DNA from: Arcticibacter sp.
GTDB lineage: Bacteria; Bacteroidota; Bacteroidia; 2-12-FULL-35-15
NCBI GenBank assembly: GCA_021155045.1
Contig: JAJNQB010000017.1
Location: 124,001-188,000 of the forward strand
Reading direction: 5' to 3'
DNA length: 64,000 nt
Of the stretch, positions 45,142 through 54,399 are shown in pieces (the stretch's first letter is position 1; every line of letters starts with the position of its first letter). The translations under genes and the position numbers were made by a program. Under the pieces are notes generated by a model that searched no databases, was not told the DNA's origin, and was given only the letters and a program-made list of their open reading frames with translations.

Positions 45142-46533
45142 ATGTTTTTCTTTAAACCATCAAAAAGCAACAACCTCAAATATAGATTTCCCATAATTTT
45201 TATGGTGCTGTTTTTTGCTTTTTCATTTTCTGTAAAATCGCAAGCGCCTGGGATGCTTGAATTTGCAGGTAAAGCAACCAAAGACAACAAAGCACTTGCA
45301 GGAGCTACAATTACCGTATATAGAAACGGAACAATTCTGCAAGAACAAGTAAAAACAGGCAAGAATGGTAAATATAAATTCTTTTTAGTTTTTGGTTCCG
45401 ATTATAAAATCACTTATTCTTATCCAGGCTGTGTAGATATGTATTTGATAGTTTATACAAGCAAACTTTCAAAAGAAAGAGGCGATTTATTTCCACTATA
45501 TGAAACAGAAACACCATTTTTTGAAACAACCTCAATTGGTGTACGTGTGAGTAAATACAAAAATCCATTTACAAAAGTTATTTACGATGGAAAAAAAGCA
45601 TTTAAAGACGATGATGCCTACTTGGTTGATTTTATGAAAGATTTAATTGTGGACCCTGTTGAGCAAGCAAAAATAGTTATGGAAAGAGAAGCGAAGGAAA
45701 AAGCCGAACAAGAAAAATTATTGGCACAAGAAAAAGCCAAGAAAGAAGCGGAAGAAAAACTAAAAAAAGAAATAGAAGAAAAGTTGTTGGCTGAAAAGAA
45801 AGCAAAAGAAGACGCAATAAAAAATGCAGCCGAACTGGCAAAGTTGAAAGAAGATGCAGAAAAACAAAGGTTGAAAGAAAACGAAAGTATGGAATCGGAG
45901 GCAATGCGTTTGCAACGAGAAAAAGAAGAAAAAGCCGCATTAGCAAAAAAGAATAAAGAAATAAAAACAAATTATGAAAACGACTTATTAAAAATGGTTG
46001 CAGAAAATGAGCGTACAGTTAAACAAGAAGCATATAATGTTAAAAAACAAGAAGCACGGTCGAACACCGTGATTGAACAGATGCGAAGAGAAAATGACTT
46101 AAAAGCAAAAGCAGATAAACTAAAAGAAGAGCAACAAGAAAAACAAAAAATAACACTTGAAAATAAACAATATAAACAGCAGCAAATGCGTAAACTTGTT
46201 GAAGCAGCGGCTTTTGCCGAACGTTCTGTAAAAATCGGGAATCAAAAATCATTGCCAGACATAAAAAACTATTCCCGTAAGGAACAACCTAATGTTGCTG
46301 TTGCAATAGAAGATGGCTTAATTAAAACAACAAGAACAACAACAGTTACAATAAACAAACAACTTATTACTTACAGAAAAGAATCGTATTTCTGGGGAAC
46401 AACCACATGTTATAAAAATGATATAGAAATTAATGAAGCAACATATAATGTTGAAGTTTCTTACTATTTGTCATATAACATCAACCATAAACAGGACCAA
46501 CTAAATAAATCATCGAAAAATGATAACAAATAA
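45142..46533 (+). CDS. exported protein: carboxypeptidase-like domain plus long coiled coil
   Basis: A 463-residue protein from the ATG at 45142 (a TTG lies six codons upstream). Signal anchor around 16-35. A carboxypeptidase-regulatory-like beta domain follows at about 40-110 (FAGKATKDNKALAGATITVY). Residues 180-370 are a Lys/Glu/Ala-rich coiled coil. A small C-terminal beta domain contains TTVTINKQLITYRKESYFWG. Overlaps the next gene by 14 bases, so they are co-translated. Its role is unknown; it may tether or signal between envelope and the phosphatase. Confidence 0.82.
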   Translation: MFFFKPSKSNNLKYRFPIIFMVLFFAFSFSVKSQAPGMLEFAGKATKDNKALAGATITVYRNGTILQEQVKTGKNGKYKFFLVFGSDYKITYSYPGCVDMYLIVYTSKLSKERGDLFPLYETETPFFETTSIGVRVSKYKNPFTKVIYDGKKAFKDDDAYLVDFMKDLIVDPVEQAKIVMEREAKEKAEQEKLLAQEKAKKEAEEKLKKEIEEKLLAEKKAKEDAIKNAAELAKLKEDAEKQRLKENESMESEAMRLQREKEEKAALAKKNKEIKTNYENDLLKMVAENERTVKQEAYNVKKQEARSNTVIEQMRRENDLKAKADKLKEEQQEKQKITLENKQYKQQQMRKLVEAAAFAERSVKIGNQKSLPDIKNYSRKEQPNVAVAIEDGLIKTTRTTTVTINKQLITYRKESYFWGTTTCYKNDIEINEATYNVEVSYYLSYNINHKQDQLNKSSKNDNK

Positions 46534-49500
46534 AAAAGTAAAAAAGCATATTTGGATATGTTTGTTTTTGCTCTCTTCATTGGGTTTTGCACAAACAACA
46601 AGTTTTATTTATTATGGTGTTGAACAAGGACTTTCGCAATCGCAAGTGCAAAGCATTGTTCAGGACGATGATGGAAATTTATGGGTAGGAACTTTATCTG
46701 GATTAACGAAATATAACGGAAGAACATTTCAAATTTTTTCTCGAAAAGATTCATTGGCGGAAGATTGGGTAACCACACTTTATAAAGACAATAAAGGAAA
46801 TATATTGATGGGACATTGGGCAGGAGGAGTTTCGATGTATGATTTTAAAACAAAAAAAATTGAAAACTTAAACCTAGAAGAATATACTAGATTTAAAACA
46901 GTAACATCTATCATTCAAGATGACCAAAACCGATATTGGATAGCTACAGAAGGAGCAGGAATATATGTGTTTGATCCGCAAAACAATAAAATGGTTTCTA
47001 TTACACAAAAAGACGGATTGAGTAGCAACAATGTTTATAGCTTAACACTTGACCAAAAAAATAATGTTTGGATAGCAACGGATATTGGCATTACCATTTA
47101 TGATTCGAAAAATGAATTGGGTTCATCATCATCGTTTAGTATTTTAAATACAGGAAATGGTTTGCATAGCAATAGAATTACATCTTTAACTCTTGCAAAT
47201 TACAACGAGATATGGGTTGGTAGTGCTGACGCTGGAGTTATGGTTTTAAAAGTAGGAGATGATTTTAACACCAAAATACCATCTCAAACAGTTGAGAAGG
47301 CAGGACATAGAATAGACATTAAAAATGGTATTGGCTCCAATTTTATTACCTGTATCATAGAAGATAAAACACATAATATTTGGATTGGCACTGTTGGTGG
47401 GGGAGCAACAAAATGCGTTCCTTATCCTTCAAAAGAAAGAGCAGAAGCATTATCAAAAGCATTAATCTATAATTACAATACTAAACAAGGACTAAATTAT
47501 TTTAATGCCAATGCAATTTTTCAAGACAAAGAAGGAAGCGTTTGGGTTGGTACTGACATTGGATTAAACCAATACAGAGGAGAACGATTTCAAATTTATG
47601 ATGAAGCAGATACTTTAGTTAATAATCTTGTGTGGACAACTCTTTGCGATAAAGAAGGAAATATTTGGCTCGGAACAAATGAAGGAATATCTAAAATTAC
47701 ATTTAGCTATTCAGCAATTAATAAAAAACAAAACAGAACAATAAAAAATTATACTACAAAAGATGGATTAAGTAGTAATGTTGTTTTGTCATCATTTGAA
47801 GATAAAGAAGGAAATTTGTGGTTTGGGACGGGATTTGGAGGTGTTTGTAAATTAAACAAACAAACAAATAAGTTTGAGGGATATAATAAATCTAATGGTT
47901 TGGCAGGAGATATTGTATTTGCAATAAGCGATGATAACAATGGAAACCTTTGGTTTGGCTCAAAAGAAGGAGTTTCAAAATTTAATCCAGTTGAAAAAAC
48001 ATTTAGAAATTATAGTATAGTAGATGGCTTAGGAGGAAACAATGTTTACAGAATTTTTAAAGATAGCAAAGGAAATATTTGGTTTGGTGCATTGGGCGGC
48101 AGTTTGTCGATGTACGATGGAACAACCTTTAAATCGTTTGGCGAAAAAGAAGGAATGCGTCATCGTTTTATTTTATGTATTAACGAAGATAAAAACCATA
48201 ACCTTTGGTTTGGTGCTTATGGCGGAGGTTTATACATGTATGACGGAAAAACATTTACAAACTACACCACAAAAGAAGGACTAACAACTGATTCTCCTTA
48301 TTCGATTATTGCAGACAATGAAAATAATATTTGGATAGGAGGAAGCAGAGGAATAGATAGATTTGATATTGAAACAAAAAAATTTATTCATTACGGAAAA
48401 GCAGAAGGATTTTTAGGTGTTGAAACAAATCCAAATGCTGTTTGTATAGATAATGTTGGCAACCTTTGGTATGGAACAATTATGGGGGCTGTAAGATATT
48501 CTCCAAAAGAAGATAAGCCAAATTTAGTGGAACCACAAACAGGTATTTATGGATTAAAACTTTTTATGAAAGACATTCCATTTCCTGATGATGCTCGTTT
48601 TTCTTATGACCAAAACCATCTTACGTTTAGTTTTGTTGGCGTTAGTTTAACTAATCCAGAAAATGTAAAATATCAATATAAACTTGAGGGCTTTGATAAT
48701 GATTGGCTGCCAAGCTTTACAACAAATAACGAAGCCGTATATACCAACCTTTCGCCAGGAACCTATACGTTTATGGTAAGAGCATGCAATAATGATGGAA
48801 CATGTAATGTTTCTCCTGCAATCTATAAATTTACCATTGCTCCACCTTTTTGGCAAACTGTTTTATTTTATGTTTTGGTTGCCGTATTTGTGATTTTTAG
48901 TATTTATGTTTTTGATAAAATACGCACACGCAATTTAATTGCTGCAAAAAAATTATTAGAAGAAAAAGTAGAAGAACGAACCGAAGAACTTGCTGTTAAA
49001 AATGCAGAGTTGGCAGAAAAGAATAAAGATATCACCGATAGTATTCGTTATGCAAAAAGAATTCAAGAGGCTATTTTACCTAACAACTATACAATACGCA
49101 CTTGCTTGCCCGATGCATTTATTTTTTCAAAACCCAAAGACATTGTAAGTGGGGATTTTTATTGGATTGATAAAAAAGGAGACAATGTTTATTTTGCTGC
49201 TGTAGATTGCACTGGACATGGTGTTCCTGGAGCCTTTATGAGTATTATTGGATATGATATTCTAAATCAAGCATTGAGTGAATCACCCAAAAGTACGCCT
49301 GCAGAATTGTTAGATAAATTAAACAAAGGCGTGAGTGAACGATTAAACCAAACAGCGGACGAAACAAAACTGCGCGATGGAATGGACATAGCATTGTGTA
49401 TGATTAATTTCAAAAAAATGGAATTGCATTTTGCGGGAGCATATAATCCCTTGTTTATTGTAAGAGGAAAAGAATTATTAGAAACAAAACCAGACAGTAT

Positions 49501-49783
49501 TGCTATCGGAAGTTATACAAGAAACAATATTGAAAATTATACCAATCATCAAATACCATTACAAAAAGGAGATACTGTTTATATTTTCTCCGATGGTTAT
49601 GCCGACCAGTTTGGTGGAGCAGAAGGCAAAAAATTTAAAATAAATCAATTTAAATCAATGCTAATACGTTTAAATGGAGTGCCAATGGAAAAACAAAAAG
49701 AATTAATTGAAAAATCAATTGAAGATTGGCGCGGACCATTGCAACAAGTGGACGATATGTTAGTAATTGGAGTAAAAATTTGA
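46520..49783 (+). CDS. propeller sensor with SpoIIE-type serine phosphatase output
   Basis: A 1087-residue membrane sensor. Signal peptide 1-24. About 14 two-component-propeller repeats (GNLWVGT, GNIWLGT, HNLWFGA types) build two seven-bladed periplasmic propellers. A Y_Y_Y domain follows at about 700-775 (YKLEGFDNDWLP), then one membrane helix (about 782-802), a short coiled coil and a PP2C/SpoIIE domain. The metal-binding motifs SGDFYW, DCTGHGVPGAF, FSDGYADQFGG and DDMLVIG are present. The architecture is that of hybrid sensors with the histidine kinase replaced by a phosphatase, probably acting on an anti-sigma-factor antagonist. Confidence 0.95.
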   Translation: MITNKKVKKHIWICLFLLSSLGFAQTTSFIYYGVEQGLSQSQVQSIVQDDDGNLWVGTLSGLTKYNGRTFQIFSRKDSLAEDWVTTLYKDNKGNILMGHWAGGVSMYDFKTKKIENLNLEEYTRFKTVTSIIQDDQNRYWIATEGAGIYVFDPQNNKMVSITQKDGLSSNNVYSLTLDQKNNVWIATDIGITIYDSKNELGSSSSFSILNTGNGLHSNRITSLTLANYNEIWVGSADAGVMVLKVGDDFNTKIPSQTVEKAGHRIDIKNGIGSNFITCIIEDKTHNIWIGTVGGGATKCVPYPSKERAEALSKALIYNYNTKQGLNYFNANAIFQDKEGSVWVGTDIGLNQYRGERFQIYDEADTLVNNLVWTTLCDKEGNIWLGTNEGISKITFSYSAINKKQNRTIKNYTTKDGLSSNVVLSSFEDKEGNLWFGTGFGGVCKLNKQTNKFEGYNKSNGLAGDIVFAISDDNNGNLWFGSKEGVSKFNPVEKTFRNYSIVDGLGGNNVYRIFKDSKGNIWFGALGGSLSMYDGTTFKSFGEKEGMRHRFILCINEDKNHNLWFGAYGGGLYMYDGKTFTNYTTKEGLTTDSPYSIIADNENNIWIGGSRGIDRFDIETKKFIHYGKAEGFLGVETNPNAVCIDNVGNLWYGTIMGAVRYSPKEDKPNLVEPQTGIYGLKLFMKDIPFPDDARFSYDQNHLTFSFVGVSLTNPENVKYQYKLEGFDNDWLPSFTTNNEAVYTNLSPGTYTFMVRACNNDGTCNVSPAIYKFTIAPPFWQTVLFYVLVAVFVIFSIYVFDKIRTRNLIAAKKLLEEKVEERTEELAVKNAELAEKNKDITDSIRYAKRIQEAILPNNYTIRTCLPDAFIFSKPKDIVSGDFYWIDKKGDNVYFAAVDCTGHGVPGAFMSIIGYDILNQALSESPKSTPAELLDKLNKGVSERLNQTADETKLRDGMDIALCMINFKKMELHFAGAYNPLFIVRGKELLETKPDSIAIGSYTRNNIENYTNHQIPLQKGDTVYIFSDGYADQFGGAEGKKFKINQFKSMLIRLNGVPMEKQKELIEKSIEDWRGPLQQVDDMLVIGVKI

Positions 49784-50649
49784 AAAAAACATTAATCATA
49801 CAAGGCGGAGGATTCCGAACAGCATTTAGTTCAGGAGTGTTAGATGCTTTTTTAAAAGAAAAGTACAATCCATTCGACTTGTATGTTGCCGTTTCAGGGG
49901 GTGCTATTGCTACATCATATTACATAGCCAATCAAAAAAAATATTGTTTTAATGCGATTTGCTTTTTATCGGAGAAAGGACGATTTGTGGATTATTCCAA
50001 ATTTTTAAAATTACAACCAATAATGGATGTGGATATTTTTCATGCTATTTCTAATAAACATTATCCTTTTGATAAAAATATAGCCGAACAAAATTTAAAA
50101 GGGAAACAATTTTCTATTGTGCTAACGAACAAAGAAAATGGACTTCCTTTTTATGGTAATCCACTAAAAAGTGGTTGGGAAGAAACCGTAATAGCTTCTT
50201 GTTCATTACCATTTATTACCAAAGGAAAACATACCATTAACGGTGTTGATTACATGGATGGCGCGTGGGGCGACCCTTTGCCTGTAAAATGGGCAGTAGA
50301 AAATGGCGCAACCGACATTACTATTATACGGACTGCGCCCGCCAACGAAAAAATAAAAAAGTCATGGATTGATTTATTGGGAGAAACGTATTATCAAAAA
50401 AACGAAAAAATACGAAAAGCATTTACAGATAATTATCGCATATACAATGATAGTATTGATTATATAAACAACCCTCCTGCGGAAATACATATTACTCAAA
50501 TAGCTCCCGAACAACCATTAAAAGCAGGAAGCTATACTAATTCTATTGAGCTGCTGGAAGAAGATTATTGGAATGGATTTGAAAAAGGGGAAAAGTATTT
50601 TAAGCAAATTAAACAAGAAGTTGTGCTGCAAAAAATGATACACGGATAA
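49780..50649 (+). CDS. patatin-like phospholipase (YjjU type)
   Basis: A 289-residue protein. The TTG at 49780 overlaps the phosphatase stop by four bases (TTGA) and starts MKKTLIIQGGGFRTAF; an ATG 18 codons upstream would add non-family residues. The oxyanion loop is GGGFRTAFSSGV. The nucleophile elbow is Ala37-Val-Ser39-Gly-Gly41, so the usual first Gly of GxSxG is Ala. Catalytic Asp160 is in MDGAWGDPLP. Bacterial patatins hydrolyse acyl esters of phospholipids. Coupled to a signalling phosphatase. Confidence 0.88.
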   Translation: MKKTLIIQGGGFRTAFSSGVLDAFLKEKYNPFDLYVAVSGGAIATSYYIANQKKYCFNAICFLSEKGRFVDYSKFLKLQPIMDVDIFHAISNKHYPFDKNIAEQNLKGKQFSIVLTNKENGLPFYGNPLKSGWEETVIASCSLPFITKGKHTINGVDYMDGAWGDPLPVKWAVENGATDITIIRTAPANEKIKKSWIDLLGETYYQKNEKIRKAFTDNYRIYNDSIDYINNPPAEIHITQIAPEQPLKAGSYTNSIELLEEDYWNGFEKGEKYFKQIKQEVVLQKMIHG

Positions 50650-50682
50650 TTATGGTGGTTAAGAAAAAAGGTGGCAGTTGGC

Positions 50683-50800
50683 AAAGCCTCAGCGCTCCTT
50701 GCGTCTCTGCGAGAAAATAGCACACGGATGATTATGATTGTTATGATTTTCACAGATTTTATATGGTACAAATTTTCTGTGCCTCAGTGCTGGATAATTT
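50683..50800 (-). repeat. dispersed repeat related to the 13.5 kb tandem repeat
   Basis: Read on the minus strand this contains CGTGTGCTATTTTCTCGCAG and GAGACGCAAGGAGCGCTGAG, similar to GTGTGCTATTTTTTTACCAC and TCTCGCAGAGACGCTGAGTG at 13.5-13.7 kb. It fills the gap between the patatin gene and the end of homoserine dehydrogenase. No ORF is supported. Confidence 0.6.
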
Positions 50801-50810
50801 ATTAATCTCG

Positions 50811-52016
50811 CTATATCGCACAAACAAACAACTTATTATCTCGCTTGTTGTAAATATTAAACAAAGAATTAAAATTTACATTAGCAATAATGTAATTGGT
50901 GCTTGCTGATTTGTATTCTTCTTCCACATTTAATATTTGTAAATCTTTTAATTGTTCTTTATCCTGAAAACGAATGTATAGCTTAATAGAAAAATCAAAT
51001 TCTACTTGCTTGATTCCATCTTCAATTTTTGTATTGTTGCCCAACGCTTTTTTTAGCTTTTTGTACCCATATTTATAATCATAAGTTAATGCTGAAATAT
51101 CTGATAACACAGCGCTGCCCGTAGGATGACTTCCCGCTCCTTTGCCTACCAGTGTTTGTTTACATGAAAAAGCTCCTTCCACTTCCACTGCATTGTATTC
51201 ATATAACACGTTATACAATTCGCTTTCGCGTGTAACAAAATGAGGAATAGCATATACTCGGTATTTGTCGCCCACTTTTTGAGAAAGCCCCAACATTTTA
51301 ATTCTTAAACCTCTTTGTTTTGCATACAATATATCATCATAACTTACATTTTGTATTCCAGTATTAAATACATCATCGGGTTTTAATACAATTCCGAATG
51401 CATGAATAGTAAGTAACAATATTTTAAATTTAGTGTCAAATCCTGCAACATCTAGCCAAGGGTCGCTTTCGGCAAAGCCGTTTAGTTGAGCATCTTTTAA
51501 AATGGCTGTATAATCTTTATTTTCTAGCTCCATACGAGAAAGAATATAATTACAGGTGCCATTCAAAATTCCCTTTACGCTACTTAACAATTCGTTATCG
51601 TAATATTCTTCTAAGTTTCTAATAATAGGAATGCTTCCTCCTGCAGAGCCTTCATAAATTAATGCTACATTATTTTTTGTTTGCAATTGGTAAAGCTCTT
51701 CAAAATTTTCGGCTAACATTTTTTTATTGGCAGAAACAACACTTACACCATTATTCATAGCTTCTTTTACAATGTCGAATGCCTCATTGGCATTGTCAAT
51801 CAATTCCACAATTACATTATGATGTCCTTGTGTTAAAATTTCTTTTTTGTCGTAAGTAAAAAACGAAGCATCAATTTTTCGTTTTTTATTTTTATCTTTC
51901 ACACATATTTTTTGAATGTTGGCTTTTAAACCCTCTGAGTGATTTAACACATCATACAACCCTTGTCCTACGCACCCAAAGCCAAATAATCCAATTGTTA
52001 TTTCTTTATTTCCCAT
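50811..52016 (-). CDS. hom: homoserine dehydrogenase
   Basis: A 401-residue enzyme reducing aspartate semialdehyde to homoserine, precursor of methionine and threonine. The Rossmann motif is GLFGFGCVGQGLYDVL; the catalytic region has GILNGTCNYIL, the ESDPWLDVAGFD segment and KGAGSHPTGSAVLSD. No aspartokinase domain. It follows the sulfate assimilation genes on the same strand after a gap of about 200 bases, fitting supply of the carbon acceptor for sulfide in methionine synthesis. Its start region carries an imperfect hairpin (about 52034-52080). Confidence 0.93.
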   Translation of the reverse strand: MGNKEITIGLFGFGCVGQGLYDVLNHSEGLKANIQKICVKDKNKKRKIDASFFTYDKKEILTQGHHNVIVELIDNANEAFDIVKEAMNNGVSVVSANKKMLAENFEELYQLQTKNNVALIYEGSAGGSIPIIRNLEEYYDNELLSSVKGILNGTCNYILSRMELENKDYTAILKDAQLNGFAESDPWLDVAGFDTKFKILLLTIHAFGIVLKPDDVFNTGIQNVSYDDILYAKQRGLRIKMLGLSQKVGDKYRVYAIPHFVTRESELYNVLYEYNAVEVEGAFSCKQTLVGKGAGSHPTGSAVLSDISALTYDYKYGYKKLKKALGNNTKIEDGIKQVEFDFSIKLYIRFQDKEQLKDLQILNVEEEYKSASTNYIIANVNFNSLFNIYNKRDNKLFVCAI

Positions 52017-52213
52017 AATTAATTAAATATTTTTGAGTTAGAGAATTGTTGAATAATAAAATCTAACCGTTCTCTACTCTATTTTATATTGTTTTTGCGT
52101 TACGAAATTATTTATTATTAAATTTTTTTATCATTCAAATTTTACCTCATTTAGCAATTGATACATCCAACTCCATCAGCCTAAATTAACTGAATCAACC
52201 AATTAAATGCTAT
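52017..52213 (-). promoter_or_regulatory. leader of homoserine dehydrogenase, hairpin, no clear gene
   Basis: An imperfect inverted repeat (GAGTTAGAGAA near 52034, TTCTCTACTC near 52070) lies in this 197-base gap. There is no T tract on the minus strand, so it is not a normal terminator. I see no Cys/Met leader ORF here. Confidence 0.3.
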
Positions 52214-52861
52214 CTATAAATGCAAACCACATTCTGTTTTAGACTTATTCACCCAGCGTCCAGCTCGTCCTTTACCCGCTACGGTACAATGAAAACAGCC
52301 TACCGAATGAAAACCTGCTTTTAAAAGAGGGTGTTCGGGCAAATTATTTTTTTTAATATAATCAAATGCTTCTTGTTCTTTTAAATCTACCAATGGATAA
52401 AACTTTAGTATTCCATCTTTCTTTTCAAATATTTTTAATGTACCTCTGTGTTTATTTTGTGACGACATTAAACCCGAAACCCACACTTGAAAATTATTTT
52501 TTATTTTATCCAGCGGCTCTACTTTATTAATGGAACAACATAAGTCGGGATCCGAGTTCCATGTTTTATCTTGTGTAGTAAAATTATTTTTCCATGATTC
52601 AGGCTTTAAATCAAGCACATTCAACTTCAATAAATCAGTTACTGTTTTTTTGTAATCTAATGTTTCGTTAAAATGGTAAGTGGTATCTAAAAAATAAATT
52701 GTTTGATTTGGATTTATTTTGTTGAACAGATGTAATAAAAATGCGGAAGTTGTACCAAAAGAAGAAGTAAATAGAATTGTATTAAAATCTTTGTACAGCT
52801 CTTTAATTCTATCTTCTGGAGATAATGGTGTATATTTTATATTTAATTTTTCTATCTGCAT
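52214..52861 (-). CDS. cysH: adenylyl-sulfate-type (4Fe-4S) APS/PAPS reductase
   Basis: A 215-residue enzyme reducing activated sulfate to sulfite. The PP-loop-like motif TSSFGTTSAFLL binds the nucleotide. Cys108-Cys109 and Cys189-x2-Cys192 are the four ligands of the 4Fe-4S cluster that marks APS reductases; Cys211 in the terminal ECGLHL is the catalytic thiol. Its start shares a base with the stop of the CysG-TauE gene. ATP sulfurylase genes (cysD, cysN or sat) are not in the window. Confidence 0.93.
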   Translation of the reverse strand: MQIEKLNIKYTPLSPEDRIKELYKDFNTILFTSSFGTTSAFLLHLFNKINPNQTIYFLDTTYHFNETLDYKKTVTDLLKLNVLDLKPESWKNNFTTQDKTWNSDPDLCCSINKVEPLDKIKNNFQVWVSGLMSSQNKHRGTLKIFEKKDGILKFYPLVDLKEQEAFDYIKKNNLPEHPLLKAGFHSVGCFHCTVAGKGRAGRWVNKSKTECGLHL

Positions 52862-54399
52862 TAAAACAAACCTGTTAATATATTACGCAAACTTACGATT
52901 ATTACAACAATGCCTACTGTTATCAAACCTGCACGCACAGGTATTTTAGATGTGAAATAAGCCGCAAGCGGAGCTGCAATAGTTCCTCCAATGATTAATC
53001 CGATGATAATACTCCAATGTTGTAAGCCAATAATTGTAAAAAATGTAACGGAACTGGCAACGGTTATAAAAAATTCAGCAAGATTTACAGAACCAATCGT
53101 ATAACGTACATTTCTTCCTCTTGCAATTAAAGTGGAAGAAACAATTGGTCCCCAACCACCACCACCAATAGAATCTAAAAATGCACCCAAAAAAGCAAGA
53201 ATGCCAATGCGTTTTATTTTCTTTTTTTCATTTAATTTTCGAATGGCTTTAATAATGATTATAATGCCTAATAACAATGTATATCCCGACACAATGGGTT
53301 TGATGATATAACTGTATTCCTCCGCAGAAGATAATATATATGCACCAATGATAGCACCAACAATTCCAGGAAATAATAAACTTTTAAATAATTTTGTATT
53401 AACATTTTTAAATTTCAAATGACTTAATCCCGAAGCACCTGTTGTAAATATTTCAGAAGCATGAACGCTTGCACTAGCTGCTGCAGGCGTTATTCCAAAT
53501 GAAAGTAAAAAGGTAGTTGCTGTTACCCCATAAGCCATTCCTAAGGAACCATCCACCATTTGTGCTACAAACCCACCTGCAATAAATATTAAAAGAGTGG
53601 AATCGATTGAACCAACTAATTTTCCGGCAAAACCCCCAATGCTCGAAAAAGGAATATAAGTAAAAAGCAAATGACCTACTACCATTAATGCTAGCGATAC
53701 CAAAGAATACATTAACCAATAACGAATCCGTTGCTTCTTTGTTTTTTTAAGAGGGCCGACCAAATGCGGCTGTAAGGAAGAAATATTTTTACTACTAGTT
53801 AAAATTGCCGTAGCTTCATTCAAACGTTTTACTTTTTCTGTGAAATCGCCTTTTAATTGATTTCTGAATTTATTTAAGCTGTCGATTGTAATTTGTGTAT
53901 CCTCTGGCAGCGCTTCATTAAATACTTCTTTTAATCGCTTAGCCAATGTAGGCGATTTTCCATTGGTAGAAATAGCAATTTTCAAATCTCCTTTTTGTAC
54001 AATAGAACCCAAATAAAAATCGCAAAGGTCGGGTGTGTCAGCCACATTGATTAATATTTTTCGTTGAGTAGTTTCTTTTCTAATTACTTCACTTATTGCT
54101 CTATTCCCAGTTGCTGCAATTACCAAATCTTTATTATCTAAATCCGAAACCTCAAATTCTTTTTCCTGCAATACAACTGATGAATAGTTTACGGCAAGTT
54201 CTTTAATTTCCGTAGAAATATTTTTAGAAACAAGCGTAATGTTTGTTGATGGTGCATTACCCAGTATAGCAGAAAGTTTTTCTAAGCCAATAGTTCCACC
54301 ACCCACAATTAAAACATGCAGTTGTTCTATTTTTAGAAAAACCGGGAATAAGTTGTTAGGTGTCTTATTGATTTTTATATGTTCGCTATCTGTTTTCAA
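52861..54399 (-). CDS. fusion: siroheme synthase (CysG-N type) plus TauE/SafE transporter
   Basis: A 512-residue protein. Residues about 15-210 are a precorrin-2 dehydrogenase/ferrochelatase domain: HVLIVGGGTIGLEKL NAD-binding loop, ADTPDLCDFYLGS and the STNGKSPTLAKRLKE segment, which make siroheme from precorrin-2. Residues about 225-512 form some eight membrane helices of TauE/SafE type, with FIAGGFVAQMVDGSLGMAYG and DSIGGGGWGPIVSS, expected to move sulfite, sulfate or an organosulfonate. It overlaps DUF2490 by four bases. The fusion links cofactor synthesis and sulfur-anion transport in one chain. Confidence 0.93.
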   Translation of the reverse strand: MKTDSEHIKINKTPNNLFPVFLKIEQLHVLIVGGGTIGLEKLSAILGNAPSTNITLVSKNISTEIKELAVNYSSVVLQEKEFEVSDLDNKDLVIAATGNRAISEVIRKETTQRKILINVADTPDLCDFYLGSIVQKGDLKIAISTNGKSPTLAKRLKEVFNEALPEDTQITIDSLNKFRNQLKGDFTEKVKRLNEATAILTSSKNISSLQPHLVGPLKKTKKQRIRYWLMYSLVSLALMVVGHLLFTYIPFSSIGGFAGKLVGSIDSTLLIFIAGGFVAQMVDGSLGMAYGVTATTFLLSFGITPAAASASVHASEIFTTGASGLSHLKFKNVNTKLFKSLLFPGIVGAIIGAYILSSAEEYSYIIKPIVSGYTLLLGIIIIIKAIRKLNEKKKIKRIGILAFLGAFLDSIGGGGWGPIVSSTLIARGRNVRYTIGSVNLAEFFITVASSVTFFTIIGLQHWSIIIGLIIGGTIAAPLAAYFTSKIPVRAGLITVGIVVIIVSLRNILTGLF

